Shown: positions 53,001 to 61,035, counted from the first letter of the stretch. The stretch: 64,000 nucleotides of DNA from Persephonella marina EX-H1 (GCF_000021565.1 NC_012440.1:946210-1010209); one strand, 5' to 3'. The notes: generated from the sequence alone by a model not told the origin. Numbers and translations are program-made.

Positions 53001-53356
53001 TGTTCAAAGTAGTTGCTGAAGCTTTTATCTTCTGGAACTTCCTCTGGTGGTGTTAATGTGTCGTAAAGATAGTTAGCTGTTGAGTTAACAGCTGAGTTAG
53101 CTAAAACAGCTCCGTATCCTGTTATAGCCCCTGACATAGCTCCATCATTCACCTGTACTGAATCCAGTTTGTTGTTCTGTGAATTGATAGGACCGTGTTC
53201 TTCGAATGTAGCATTGTGGTTTTCAACGATCTGCAGCCCCTGAGCTGAAACTTCTTCCAGCTCATCCTCCGATAGTGCCTCTGGCTGTGCAAACCCCTGT
53301 GTTGAGACCGCAACAGCCAGTAATGCTGCCATCAGTAATTTTTTCTTCTGTCTCAT
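50084..53356 (-). CDS. Giant secreted Asn-rich repeat protein 1, candidate functional amyloid (FapC-like)
   Basis: A 1,090-residue exported protein counted from the MRQKKK Met with AGGAGG before it; the open frame continues upstream without family similarity. Signal peptide, LSEDELEEVSAQG and ten repeats are as in giant 3, to which it is closest (acidic DQDNNNN type). The N-[H/F]-x-N position alternates H, F through all ten repeats. Odd repeats carry N-x-N-K-x-x-Q. Repeat 9 has C-N-C and the chain ends in YLPW. It is the first gene of the locus, with tandem palindromes about 170-207 bases upstream, partly inside the end of the neighbouring permease gene. Confidence 0.85.
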   Translation of the reverse strand: MRQKKKLLMAALLAVAVSTQGFAQPEALSEDELEEVSAQGLQIVENHNATFEEHGPINSQNNKLDSVQVNDGAMSGAITGYGAVLANSAVNSTANYLYDTLTPPEEVPEDKSFSNYFEQTNDQTAKNHVNKADPQGTPDDEVKEKYAEAANINKESQRIGTGVEEGYDLLIRNQDNNNNSVQLNESAQREASGMVLINAAASAVNAGENFFYAGSVSDTEGSQINSQWAYNFKNEAIGTNGEARAYNGEYEKGPKTQIVSNAGLALSHPETLINKKITIADQDNNNNSVQLNENAQRKASYVTIKNIAKSAANNGLNAVYIADGLSNSYISQMNNQTAGNHNNTATLTEESLYGDAFAFNDNKQSQLIDNASTVEDGFAGTAVILDQDNNNNSVQLNNQAQREAKAMIIENAATSAVNKGINLVGTAEVSSSSIDQSNIQNAANFNNYADGVDTAAAGNYETDEAQYIINELADVEKQENNNNSVQINDTAQREATGLMINNVANSAENVGINVLSGGDIITYDLKRSGNFNGGLHQLNSQTAVNHRNKAYSTTDEGMFIGAYAENVNKERQVIENNNRYIDEDKEPVLLTIADQDNNNNSVQLNNQAQYKAKAGVLSNTSMSGSNIGMNIMAVGDIVDSNVNQFNIQYAENFNNTADGGIVGSAVNMEEGATQDIDNNNEFTDIISQDNNNNSVQLNNNAQRYANAFVIENVANSAKNTAINGMQTGAITGTEVEDGENIITTVHQVNTQTAVNHMNSASGKGARAENWNKETQVIRNFTVDDPRSLAYIEDQDNNNNSVQLNNNAQRETVTGIMENVSLSASNTALNLLSTGDVNVPIKEPNPEKYGNVTLSSILQSNKQMAINFTNSATGDDNALAVNRESTDGVFYRTEEPEAGQMIENIHGNIPVGAEQNNNNNSVQLNDNAQRDAASIIVSNIANSATNIAVNMMTTGDITDTYITQENTQEAYNHMNMATGDMYAFAGNLNKQKQYIYNCNCTAVDGEQNNNMNSVQLNDAAQANLQTLVLLNSANSAANVGVNVLHAGTVSGSSIVQQNTATAVNFSNTANSKVEARAINAENYGLIRYLPW

Positions 53357-53528
53357 GACTATACCCTCCTGTTTTAGAATATTACTTGGTAAAGCAAGAA
53401 TGATGCCTAATGTGAAAGTCATTGAAAAATAAGAGAAAAAACTAAAAAGAGGGGTTCCTTCTTATAATAAAAATATAAATTTTTGAATACTGATCTCTCT
53501 ACTGCCTATTATTACTATTTCAAACCAA

Positions 53529-53563
53529 TGTAAATCTTTTTTACAGTGTAATTTTTTTTTACA
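53529..53563. promoter_or_regulatory. Tandem TGTAA-N7-TTACA sites of giant gene 1
   Basis: Two perfect-armed 17-bp palindromes at 53529-53545 and 53547-53563, 18 bases apart centre to centre and 173-207 bases upstream of the start codon. The second overlaps the stop codon of the permease gene. No proximal third site is visible for this gene. Confidence 0.65.
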
Positions 53564-54620
53564 GATTCTTTCTCAGTTTTGGATCAAGAGCATCTCTGAG
53601 TGCGTCACCAAGGAGATTGAAAGCAAGGATGGTTATAAAGATAGCGATTCCCGGAGCAAGAATCCATGGATACGATGATATGGCTGATATACTCCTTGCT
53701 GAGGAAAGCATATTTCCCCAGCTTGCGTAAGGTTCCTGGATACCAAGACCAAGAAGTGATAAAGCACTTTCACCAAGTATATATCCGGGAATAGATAATG
53801 TTGCGGCTATCAGTAGATATGAGAATGTATTTGGGATTATATGTCTGAGTATTATTCTAAGCGAAGATGCACCATAGGACTTAGCAGCTAAAACAAACTC
53901 CTGCTCCCTTATTGATAGGACCATACCTCTTATAACCCTTGCAAGACCTGCCCATCCAATGAACGAGAGTATAACTACTATAAGGAAGTAAACCTGAACA
54001 GATGAGAGTGTTATGGGAAATACAGCTCTTAAGGCGAGCATAAGATAAAATCCGGGGAATGACATAACTATCTCAGATATTCTCATCAGGATGTTATCTA
54101 TTCTTCCACCAAAATACCCTGATATACCTCCTACAACCGCCCCGATTGTAAATGAGAGCAAAACACCCACAAGACCTATTGAAAGTGAGACCCTTCCCCC
54201 ATAGAGCAGCCTTGAAAATATATCCCTACCAAGATGATCAGCTCCAAGTAAGAATATCTTTCCACCTTCTTCCACACCAAAAAGATGTTTTTTCGTCGGT
54301 ATAAAACCTAAAAGATAATGTTTTTCACCATCAACAAAAAATCTTATATGGTATTTTTTTTCATAATTTATCCTGTATTTTTTGAAAACTGGATCAACAA
54401 GATCATAACCATAAACAAATGGCCTGAGATGAAAATTTCCTTCCTTATCAAAAAAATGTATCTGTGTAGGAGGGTGGTAAGGTGTATCTCTATGCTGTAT
54501 ATCGTAAGGATAGGGAGCTATGAAATCTGCGAAAATGGCTAAAAAATAAAGTATCCCAAGTATGTATAAAGACAGATAGGCAAGCCTGTTTTTCTTTATA
54601 TAATATAAAAGCTCTCCCAT
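53559..54620 (-). CDS. Peptide-type ABC transporter permease, DppC/OppC family
   Basis: A 353-residue inner-membrane permease. A first membrane segment (about 17-35) is followed by an approximately 100-residue periplasmic stretch up to GADHLGRDIFSRLLYG, then five membrane segments and the EAA-type loop (LAAKSYGASSLRIILRHIIPN) that contacts the ATPase. The long extracytoplasmic insert between TM1 and the core is seen in some thermophile OppC proteins. It begins one base after the DppB-type gene. No substrate-binding protein or ATPase genes are in the window, so the substrate (peptide, nickel or other) is open. Confidence 0.88.
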   Translation of the reverse strand: MGELLYYIKKNRLAYLSLYILGILYFLAIFADFIAPYPYDIQHRDTPYHPPTQIHFFDKEGNFHLRPFVYGYDLVDPVFKKYRINYEKKYHIRFFVDGEKHYLLGFIPTKKHLFGVEEGGKIFLLGADHLGRDIFSRLLYGGRVSLSIGLVGVLLSFTIGAVVGGISGYFGGRIDNILMRISEIVMSFPGFYLMLALRAVFPITLSSVQVYFLIVVILSFIGWAGLARVIRGMVLSIREQEFVLAAKSYGASSLRIILRHIIPNTFSYLLIAATLSIPGYILGESALSLLGLGIQEPYASWGNMLSSARSISAISSYPWILAPGIAIFITILAFNLLGDALRDALDPKLRKNL

Positions 54621-54621
54621 C

Positions 54622-55608
54622 TTACTTTAGAACCCCTTCTATCTCTCTCTGTCTTACCCTTGGATCAACCTTTGCAAGAAGTATGTCAGCTATAAGGTTT
54701 CCAATAATAAGCATAATCGCCCCTATGTAAAGTCCACCCATAACAAGATAAAGATCCTGTGAAAGAACAGCATCCAGCATCAGCATTCCCATTCCAGGCC
54801 AGTTGACTATTATCTCAACAAGTGCAGCACCTGAGAGAAGTGATGCTATCTCAAAGCCTAAAAGGGTTATAAAAGGGTTTAGCGCATTTCTCAATGCATG
54901 TTTAAAGATAACATCCCTTTCAGGCAGTCCCTTTGCCCTTGCAAACATGACATATTCCGACTGCATTGCCTCGATCATAGCACTTCTGACAAGTCTTACA
55001 AGTCCGGCAAGAGACCCTATTCCAAGAACAAAAGCTGGGAGTGATACATGCCACAATCTATCCAGGATCTTTCCCCATAAACTCATCTGATCGTAGTCAG
55101 GTGATGTTGCCCCTCCAGTTGGAAATATTCCTGTTTTAACAGCAACAAACAGCATCAAAAAGGCGAGAAAAAAGTTTGGGATTGACATAAAAGTAAAGGA
55201 GAAAAGCTGTATAAACTTATCTATCCATCTATTTGGGTTAAGTGCAGCCCATATTCCAAGTGGAACTGCAAGAATCCACGCAAGGAGTCCTGAGGTTATT
55301 GAGAGGAAAAGAGTATTCCCGATCCTTTCCTTAATAAGCTCAAGAACAGGTACGTGATAGCTAAAAGAGTAACCTAAATCAAACTTCAGAGCATTTATTA
55401 ACCATTTAAAGTACTGGACAAGTAAAGGTTGATCAAGTCCATAAGCTCTCTCAAGCTCCTTTAATGTTTCCTTTGATATCTGGGGATTCATCTTTAGCTG
55501 ATCAAGATAACTGCCGGGAGCCATCTGGATTATAAGAAATGATATAAACGTAATACCTATAACAAGAGGGATCATCTGGATCAGTCTTTTAATGATATAT
55601 TGAAACAT
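54622..55608 (-). CDS. Peptide-type ABC transporter permease, DppB/OppB family
   Basis: A 328-residue inner-membrane permease with six membrane segments. N-terminal FQYIIKRLIQMIPLVIGITF is the DppB signature, and the coupling loop reads YVMFARAKGLPERDVIFKHA. It would pair with the DppC-type protein encoded next. Binding protein and ATPases must be elsewhere. The start is divergent from the citrate-synthase-like gene. Confidence 0.9.
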   Translation of the reverse strand: MFQYIIKRLIQMIPLVIGITFISFLIIQMAPGSYLDQLKMNPQISKETLKELERAYGLDQPLLVQYFKWLINALKFDLGYSFSYHVPVLELIKERIGNTLFLSITSGLLAWILAVPLGIWAALNPNRWIDKFIQLFSFTFMSIPNFFLAFLMLFVAVKTGIFPTGGATSPDYDQMSLWGKILDRLWHVSLPAFVLGIGSLAGLVRLVRSAMIEAMQSEYVMFARAKGLPERDVIFKHALRNALNPFITLLGFEIASLLSGAALVEIIVNWPGMGMLMLDAVLSQDLYLVMGGLYIGAIMLIIGNLIADILLAKVDPRVRQREIEGVLK

Positions 55609-55702
55609 TAAATCAATATCCTCAAAGTGTGTATCTTTATTTTCTAAGATTTTATACTATATAAAGGTGATAATAAAGGGTTTAATCTAAACGGAGGTTT
55701 AA

Positions 55703-56479
55703 ATGGAAAAGAAATGGAGAACAGCTATAAGCTGGCATTTTGACCATGAGGCTTATGTGAGAGGTTATAAGCTTGCTGATCTGATCGGGACATTATCTTT
55801 TACTGAAGCTATATTTCTCGTTCTGAAGGGAGAGCTTCCCTCAGAAAGGGAAAAAAGGGTTCTGGATTCTATATTTGTATCACTTGTTGAGCATTCAATA
55901 GCTCCACCATCTGTTATAGCTGCGAGGGCTGTTGCAAGTGGTGGGAACTCCTTACATGTTGGTGTAGGTGCTGGAATTCTTGCATTTGGTGAGGCACACG
56001 GAGGAGCTCTTGAAGGGGCTATGAGATTTCTTCAGGAGAATGCTGAGAAAGATCCCGAAACTGTCGTAAATGAGTTTTTCAAAGAGGGAAAAAGAATACC
56101 GGGATACGGTCACAGGTATTACAAAAAGTACGATCCAAGATCATTAAAAATTATGGAGATAGCAGAAAGAGAAGGTTTTTACGGGAAGTACTGTGAGTTT
56201 GCAGGTAAAGTTGAGAAGATTATAGAGAAGATAAAGGGCAAAAAACTTGTTTTGAATGTTGATGGTGCTATAGCCGCTGTTGTTTCTGAGATGGGTTTTG
56301 ACTGGAGGTTAGGAAAAGGATTTTTCATAATCGGGAGAACTGCAGGACTTGTTGCCCACGTTTATGAGGAATTAACAATGGAAAAACCTTTTTCAAAAAG
56401 GCTTGATGAGGAGAAGGAAGTTGAATATCTTGGATTAAGTCCAAGGGAGCTTCCTGAAAGGTTTAGAAAGAGGGATTAA
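55703..56479 (+). CDS. Small citrate synthase-fold enzyme, probable citryl-CoA lyase
   Basis: A 258-residue protein of the citrate synthase fold. The catalytic triad is visible: His99 (GEAHGGALEGAM), His137 (IPGYGHRYYKKYDPR) and Asp187 (LNVDGAIAAV). It is far shorter than a full citrate synthase (about 380-430) and lacks the usual N-terminal region, like the citryl-CoA lyase of Hydrogenobacter, which splits citryl-CoA to acetyl-CoA and oxaloacetate in the reductive TCA cycle. Citryl-CoA synthetase genes are not in the window. Other family members of this size, such as subunits of ATP-citrate lyase-like systems, are alternatives. GGAGG precedes the start. Confidence 0.75.
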   Translation: MEKKWRTAISWHFDHEAYVRGYKLADLIGTLSFTEAIFLVLKGELPSEREKRVLDSIFVSLVEHSIAPPSVIAARAVASGGNSLHVGVGAGILAFGEAHGGALEGAMRFLQENAEKDPETVVNEFFKEGKRIPGYGHRYYKKYDPRSLKIMEIAEREGFYGKYCEFAGKVEKIIEKIKGKKLVLNVDGAIAAVVSEMGFDWRLGKGFFIIGRTAGLVAHVYEELTMEKPFSKRLDEEKEVEYLGLSPRELPERFRKRD

Positions 56480-56488
56480 AGATTCCAG

Positions 56489-58504
56489 ATGAGAAAGGAT
56501 TTTAAAGAGAAATACAGAGACTTCCAGAAAAGAAGAAGAAATATTGTAATAATATCAATCGTTCTGACGGTATTTATAGTCGGAAATCTTTACATATTTC
56601 ACGAGATCTCAAAGGTAAAAGATATATTCAATCCATACGTATTCCTTCTTATCATAAATATAAATGTTGTATTCTTCCTTGGTATTCTTGCTATATCCTT
56701 AAGACATCTTATAAAACTCTTCTTTGAGAAGGAACAGCCTGCGGGAAAGCTGAGGAAAAAACTGTCATTCATACTTATATCAATGGTTATAATCCCAGCT
56801 ATGATCCTTTCTGTTGCATCAATATCTCTGATATCAAACGCAACAAACCTCTGGTTCAGCGGTAAGGTTGAGAGAGCATTAAACAGTCTTGAGAAGATCA
56901 CAGATGAAAATCTAAAAGAGTACAGCCAGTTTCTGAAAGAGGTTGTTTATCTCTTAGAGAACAAAAAGATAACACCTTACGAGGCTTTTAAAAAGTTTAA
57001 TATAAGATCAATGGTGATCCTTGATAATAACAGAAAGCCGTTAATAGTTTATGGAAAACCAATAAAAAAGCTTTCAGATAAAGACTTTAAAAGGAAAAGA
57101 TACATATTTGAGTATAGGGGAAATCATTATCTGAAGTTTATCAGCAGGTATGAAAAAAATAAGTATATAGTTATTGAGTACAGACTCCCTCCATTTCTTT
57201 CCAAATATAAAAAGGATCTTGAGCATATATCGGATGTATATTCCAAATTCAGGTATTACAAAAATCCGATAAGGGTCAGCTATATTGTAACAATGCTTAC
57301 GATAACGATGTTCGTTATATTTGCCGCACTCTGGTTCTCACAGTATGTGGTCAGAAATCTAACATTTCCCCTTGAGAAATTAGTTGAGGCTTCAAAAAAA
57401 CTTGCTTCAGGAGATCTGAATATAAAAGTTGGTATAAAAGCACCTGATGAGATAGGTATTCTTATAGAAGAGTTTAATAAGATGGTTGATGAGCTCAAGG
57501 AGCTTTATATAAAACTTGAAAGAAGTAATAAGGATCTGAAGGCAAACAAGGAGTATCTTGAAGCTATACTTGAGAATGCAAGAACTGGAGTTATCTATTC
57601 AAACAGATTCGGGAAGATAGAGAATATAAACAAAGCAGCATCTGACATACTTGGAGTAAATCCAGAAAATCTTAAAAACAGGGATATAACAGAGTTTATG
57701 AACAGTATAGGCATTGATATCTACAATCTGGACAGGGAACAGACATTAAACCTGAATGGAAAGATCATAATAGCAAAACTCACCAAACTATCTCCAAGGG
57801 GTTATATACTTGTATTTGACGATATTACTGATATAGTTGCGGCAGAAAAGGTTTTAGCATGGAAAGAGATAGCTAAAAGGATAGCCCACGAGATAAAAAA
57901 TCCTTTAACACCTATAAGACTATCTGCAGAGAGGATAAAAAGACAGTACGAGAATAAAAATCCAAAATTCCCAGAGATACTTGATAAAGCTGTTAATGTC
58001 ATACATACGGAGGTTGACTACCTTTCAAAGCTTGTTAAGGATTTCAGTCAGTTTGCATCTTCAGGTATAAATACAGAGCTTGAGGAGATCAATCTAAAAA
58101 GACTCTTTGATGAGCTGAAAAACAGCTACCAGACTGACGGCTTTGAGATCAATCTGGATATAGATGATGATCTTAGAATAAAAGCTGATAAAAAGCAGAT
58201 AAGACAGGCTTTCTTAAATATAATCCAGAACAGTTTTGAGAGTGTAGAAGATGGCAGAGGAAAACTCAATATAAAAGCTGAAAAGAAGGATGGTAAGGTC
58301 AGAATAATCTTTAAAGATAACGGTAAAGGTATTGATATAGCAGAGCTGGATAAGGTGTTCATCCCCTACTACTCTAAAAAATCAAAGGGAAGCGGTCTTG
58401 GTCTTGCCATAACAAAGGAGATAATTGAGAACCACAAGGGAAGTATAAAGGCTCTTCCTTCAGAGAGAGGTGCTGTTTTTGAGGTTATACTTCCTGTTAC
58501 CTGA
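56489..58504 (+). CDS. NtrY-like membrane sensor histidine kinase
   Basis: A 671-residue kinase. Three N-terminal membrane segments, an extracytoplasmic region and a fourth segment (about 270-290) lead to HAMP (LEKLVEASKKLASGDLNIKV), a PAS domain (about 355-450) and the kinase core. The phosphorylated His is 467 (AHEIKNPLTPIRLSAERI), and the ATPase part has N, G1 and G2 motifs (IIQNSFES, DNGKGID, GSGLGLAI). NtrY proteins respond to nitrogen or redox signals with NtrX, but no response regulator gene is adjacent. Its end overlaps the convergent mraY by eight bases. Confidence 0.9.
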   Translation: MRKDFKEKYRDFQKRRRNIVIISIVLTVFIVGNLYIFHEISKVKDIFNPYVFLLIININVVFFLGILAISLRHLIKLFFEKEQPAGKLRKKLSFILISMVIIPAMILSVASISLISNATNLWFSGKVERALNSLEKITDENLKEYSQFLKEVVYLLENKKITPYEAFKKFNIRSMVILDNNRKPLIVYGKPIKKLSDKDFKRKRYIFEYRGNHYLKFISRYEKNKYIVIEYRLPPFLSKYKKDLEHISDVYSKFRYYKNPIRVSYIVTMLTITMFVIFAALWFSQYVVRNLTFPLEKLVEASKKLASGDLNIKVGIKAPDEIGILIEEFNKMVDELKELYIKLERSNKDLKANKEYLEAILENARTGVIYSNRFGKIENINKAASDILGVNPENLKNRDITEFMNSIGIDIYNLDREQTLNLNGKIIIAKLTKLSPRGYILVFDDITDIVAAEKVLAWKEIAKRIAHEIKNPLTPIRLSAERIKRQYENKNPKFPEILDKAVNVIHTEVDYLSKLVKDFSQFASSGINTELEEINLKRLFDELKNSYQTDGFEINLDIDDDLRIKADKKQIRQAFLNIIQNSFESVEDGRGKLNIKAEKKDGKVRIIFKDNGKGIDIAELDKVFIPYYSKKSKGSGLGLAITKEIIENHKGSIKALPSERGAVFEVILPVT

Positions 58505-59564
58505 TCTTGAGTGTTGAAAGGGCTATTATCGCAAGTATTATAGAGATTATCCACACCCTGACCACTATTTTAGGCTCCGGAATTCCCAGAAGTTCAAAAT
58601 GATGATGTATAGGAGCCCTCTTAAACAATCTTTTCCCACCTGTCGCTTTAAAGTATGCAACCTGAGCAATAACGGATAGTGTTTCAGCTACAAAAACACC
58701 ACCTACTATTGCAAGGACAAACTCCTGCTTAGTTATTATTGATACTGTTCCAAGAACGGCGCCTATGGATAGAGCACCGGCGTCTCCCATGAACATCTCA
58801 GCGGGGAACGAGTTAAACCATAAAAATCCAAGTCCTGCACCAAGTAAGGCCATCATAAAAACTGTCAGCTCACCGCTACCTGATATATGTGGAAGATGCA
58901 GATAACTTGCTATCTTTGAGTGCCCTGCAACATAGGCAAAAAATGCGAAAGCAGCTATAGACATAAGTGACGGTCCTATAGCAAGACCGTCAAGGCCGTC
59001 AGTAAGGTTTACAGCATTTGATGCACCAACAATTATAAATATCATAAAGGGAATATAAAATAATCCCAGATCTATATAAACATCCTTCAAAAATGGGAAG
59101 TAAAGAACTGTATCATACTTTGGGTACAGGTAAAGTGATACGGATGCAACAAGAGCTATAATAAACTGCCAGACAAACTTAGTTTTAGTTGATAAACCTT
59201 TTTTCTTTGTTATCTTCTTATAATCATCAAGTCCACCTAAGAATGCAAAGGATACAAGAACAAATATAACAAGCCATACAAAAAAGTTATCAAGTCTGCA
59301 CCATAAGAGAGAAGAAACGATAACGGAAAGTATGATAAGTATCCCACCCATAGTCGGAGTATGCTTTTTTGCTATATGTGTATCAGGTGTGTACTCCCTT
59401 ATATAACCACCTTCCTTATACTGAAAAACTTTAAGTCTTCTTATGATGTAAGGACCTAAAATCAGTGAGATACCGAATGATGTTATAAGAGCATAAAAAC
59501 CTCTGAATGTTATATATTTGAAAAGATTAATATCAAAAAGCTCATAAAGAAGATGATAAAGCAT
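58497..59564 (-). CDS. mraY: Phospho-N-acetylmuramoyl-pentapeptide transferase
   Basis: A 355-residue ten-span membrane enzyme that makes lipid I from UDP-MurNAc-pentapeptide and undecaprenyl phosphate. Conserved parts include HIAKKHTPTMGGILI, SNAVNLTDGLDGLA, AEMFMGDAGALSIG and KRAPIHHHFELLG. The length is normal. It follows the RNA methyltransferase gene with no gap and overlaps the kinase gene end by eight bases. It is separate from any mur/fts cluster in this window. Confidence 0.96.
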   Translation of the reverse strand: MLYHLLYELFDINLFKYITFRGFYALITSFGISLILGPYIIRRLKVFQYKEGGYIREYTPDTHIAKKHTPTMGGILIILSVIVSSLLWCRLDNFFVWLVIFVLVSFAFLGGLDDYKKITKKKGLSTKTKFVWQFIIALVASVSLYLYPKYDTVLYFPFLKDVYIDLGLFYIPFMIFIIVGASNAVNLTDGLDGLAIGPSLMSIAAFAFFAYVAGHSKIASYLHLPHISGSGELTVFMMALLGAGLGFLWFNSFPAEMFMGDAGALSIGAVLGTVSIITKQEFVLAIVGGVFVAETLSVIAQVAYFKATGGKRLFKRAPIHHHFELLGIPEPKIVVRVWIISIILAIIALSTLKIR

Positions 59565-60155
59565 TTATAAACTCTCTAACTCCCTGTTAACTGAAAAAAG
59601 TCTGTCAAGTATTATAGCTGTTGCATTTCTTACTGAAAGATGATTGTATGTTCCAGGTCCAAGTATAGGCTCAAGTATGTAATCACAGCTTTTAACAAGC
59701 TCTTCAGGCATACCCCAGCCTGTTCCCATAAGTATCAGATAAACATCTTCTTTCTTCTCCATCTTTTTCCTCAGATCACTGTATGATAAAGTCTGTGGGT
59801 ACTTTTTTGCTGATGTTGCCACAAGCTTCGGCTTTTTTCCTGTATTTTTCTCAATATCTTCTATAGCCTCAGTTATTGATGAAACAAGTCTCACCAGTTT
59901 CGCAGCTTCAGCTCTTCTTGGATTAAATCTACTCCCAAAACCTTCAAGCCAGTATTTTATCTGCTGGGATATTACAAACTGCTGTGCCTCAAGGGGCTGT
60001 ACTATGTAATAACCGCCAAGTTCATAAGTTCTGGCAGGTCTTGCTATATCATGAAAATCAAGTGTTGTAAAAGATGTTACAACCCACTTTTTGTCTTTAT
60101 TTACAGCAGGATAATGAACTACAGAAATAAAAACATGACTGTTTTCCATTTCCAC
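59565..60155 (-). CDS. SPOUT-type RNA methyltransferase family protein
   Basis: A 196-residue protein of the TrmD-like SAM-dependent RNA methyltransferase family found in thermophiles (Pfam Methyltrn_RNA_4, as far as I can recall). Visible landmarks are TFTTLDFHDIARPARTY near the start, LILMGTGWGMPEELV in the middle, and the knot region EPILGPGTYNHLSVRNATAIILDRL. A second Met two codons in is also a possible start. The target RNA is unknown. It lies directly before mraY and two bases after the preceding gene. Confidence 0.75.
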   Translation of the reverse strand: MEMENSHVFISVVHYPAVNKDKKWVVTSFTTLDFHDIARPARTYELGGYYIVQPLEAQQFVISQQIKYWLEGFGSRFNPRRAEAAKLVRLVSSITEAIEDIEKNTGKKPKLVATSAKKYPQTLSYSDLRKKMEKKEDVYLILMGTGWGMPEELVKSCDYILEPILGPGTYNHLSVRNATAIILDRLFSVNRELESL

Positions 60156-60157
60156 CT

Positions 60158-60727
60158 CTATCTGAAATTTATTACAGTTCCATCTGAAAATTCAACCTCT
60201 AAGGGTTTAAAGAGCACCTTAAGATCTTCAATACTGCTTTCCTTTACATACCTGTGTTCAGGTTTTCTGTTATCGTACAGGAATGAAACCTTCATCTCTA
60301 CAGTCTCATCAGGTTTTATATCCATTCCTGTTATGAAATTCAGAGCTTTATTTATGTTCACTTCCGTTTCCATAAGTTTCCTTCCTGAGATATCCTCTAT
60401 CTGAACGATACCTTTTATATTTCTAACAGCTTTCCCTGTTATGTTTTTAAATTTCATATAAAGTACTATCTTATCTCCCTTTTCCCATAACCTTTCCCGC
60501 AGGTTTACAGGTTTGAATTTTTTTGATAGGACGGTGAACTCAACGGGAGTTCTATAATCTTTTTCCTGATCTTTCTGTTTTTTCTCCCCTTCTAAAGCCT
60601 GAATCCTCCTCTCTAACTGGATTATCTTTTTTTCAAGTTTTTCAAGTCTCTCTTCAACAGTTTCGGCTAAAAGGTATGGTGATAAAAAAAGTAGAAAGAT
60701 TAATATATACCTCATAACCTGCATCAT
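60158..60727 (-). CDS. Exported protein with a coiled coil, unknown function
   Basis: A 189-residue protein with a signal peptide (hydrophobic to about residue 21, LLAE), a short coiled coil (ERLEKLEKKIIQLERRIQAL) and a beta-rich domain (IVLYMKFKNITGKAVRNIKG). The latter resembles immunoglobulin-like folds in periplasmic proteins that compare conserved tail groups. It overlaps secG by four bases and so is likely in that transcript. The function is unknown. Confidence 0.65.
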   Translation of the reverse strand: MMQVMRYILIFLLFLSPYLLAETVEERLEKLEKKIIQLERRIQALEGEKKQKDQEKDYRTPVEFTVLSKKFKPVNLRERLWEKGDKIVLYMKFKNITGKAVRNIKGIVQIEDISGRKLMETEVNINKALNFITGMDIKPDETVEMKVSFLYDNRKPEHRYVKESSIEDLKVLFKPLEVEFSDGTVINFR

Positions 60728-61035
60728 TTATTATTTTGTTCTGCTGGTGCTTTTTCAGTCTGTGCAGGGATGTCCTGAATAACAGTCGGTGCCTTAAGTG
60801 TTTTATGATGTATAAATGAGAGTGCAAAAACTATAAAAAGAAATATCCCACCTAACCAGTAAGTGATCTTTGTAAGTATATTGGACGCACCGGCTCCTAA
60901 AACAGCTGCAGCTGCCCCTGATCCGAATATAGCCCCTATCTCTGCCCCTTTTGTTTTCTGCATCAGAATTATTATTATCAGTAATACAGCAACAATGAAA
61001 AGCAGTATTGAGAGAACCGTGTATAGTATCTCCAA
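60724..61035 (-). CDS. secG: Protein translocase subunit SecG
   Basis: A 103-residue membrane protein with two spans and the SecG loop: ILMQKTKGAEIGAIFGSG, then a Gly/Ala-rich stretch, then TKITYWLGGIFLFIVFAL. It stimulates SecYEG translocation. It follows tpiA by 33 bases, a pairing found in many bacteria. Confidence 0.93.
   Translation of the reverse strand: MEILYTVLSILLFIVAVLLIIIILMQKTKGAEIGAIFGSGAAAAVLGAGASNILTKITYWLGGIFLFIVFALSFIHHKTLKAPTVIQDIPAQTEKAPAEQNNK

Larger units (their letters stand above)
41068..53563 (-). repeat. Three-unit tandem duplication of the giant repeat gene module
   Basis: Three units follow each other in direct orientation: operator pair, giant gene, terminator, optional 114-residue gene, mini-subunit. 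Giant start codons are 4,181 and 4,015 bases apart. Unit 1 has a broken 114-residue gene, unit 2 lacks it, unit 3 keeps it and is followed by the C39 peptidase and barrel. Ends of the giants and the mini-genes are nearly identical in DNA, which suggests recent duplication or gene conversion. Confidence 0.85.

Noticed and set aside
41885-53356. Repetitive DNA in the giant genes as a CRISPR or satellite array
   Set aside because: The period is about 250-360 bases, the repeats are imperfect and stay in one long open frame with a signal peptide; they are coding repeats.
39228-53356. Curli (CsgA/B) system
   Set aside because: The Asn/Gln repeats look curlin-like at first, but there is no CsgG, CsgE or CsgF gene, whereas a C39 peptidase and a barrel with a helical N-terminus fit Fap instead.
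53357-53422. N-terminal extension of giant gene 1 (extra 22 codons)
   Set aside because: The MRQKKK Met has AGGAGG before it and starts a signal peptide common to all three paralogues; the extension is not shared.
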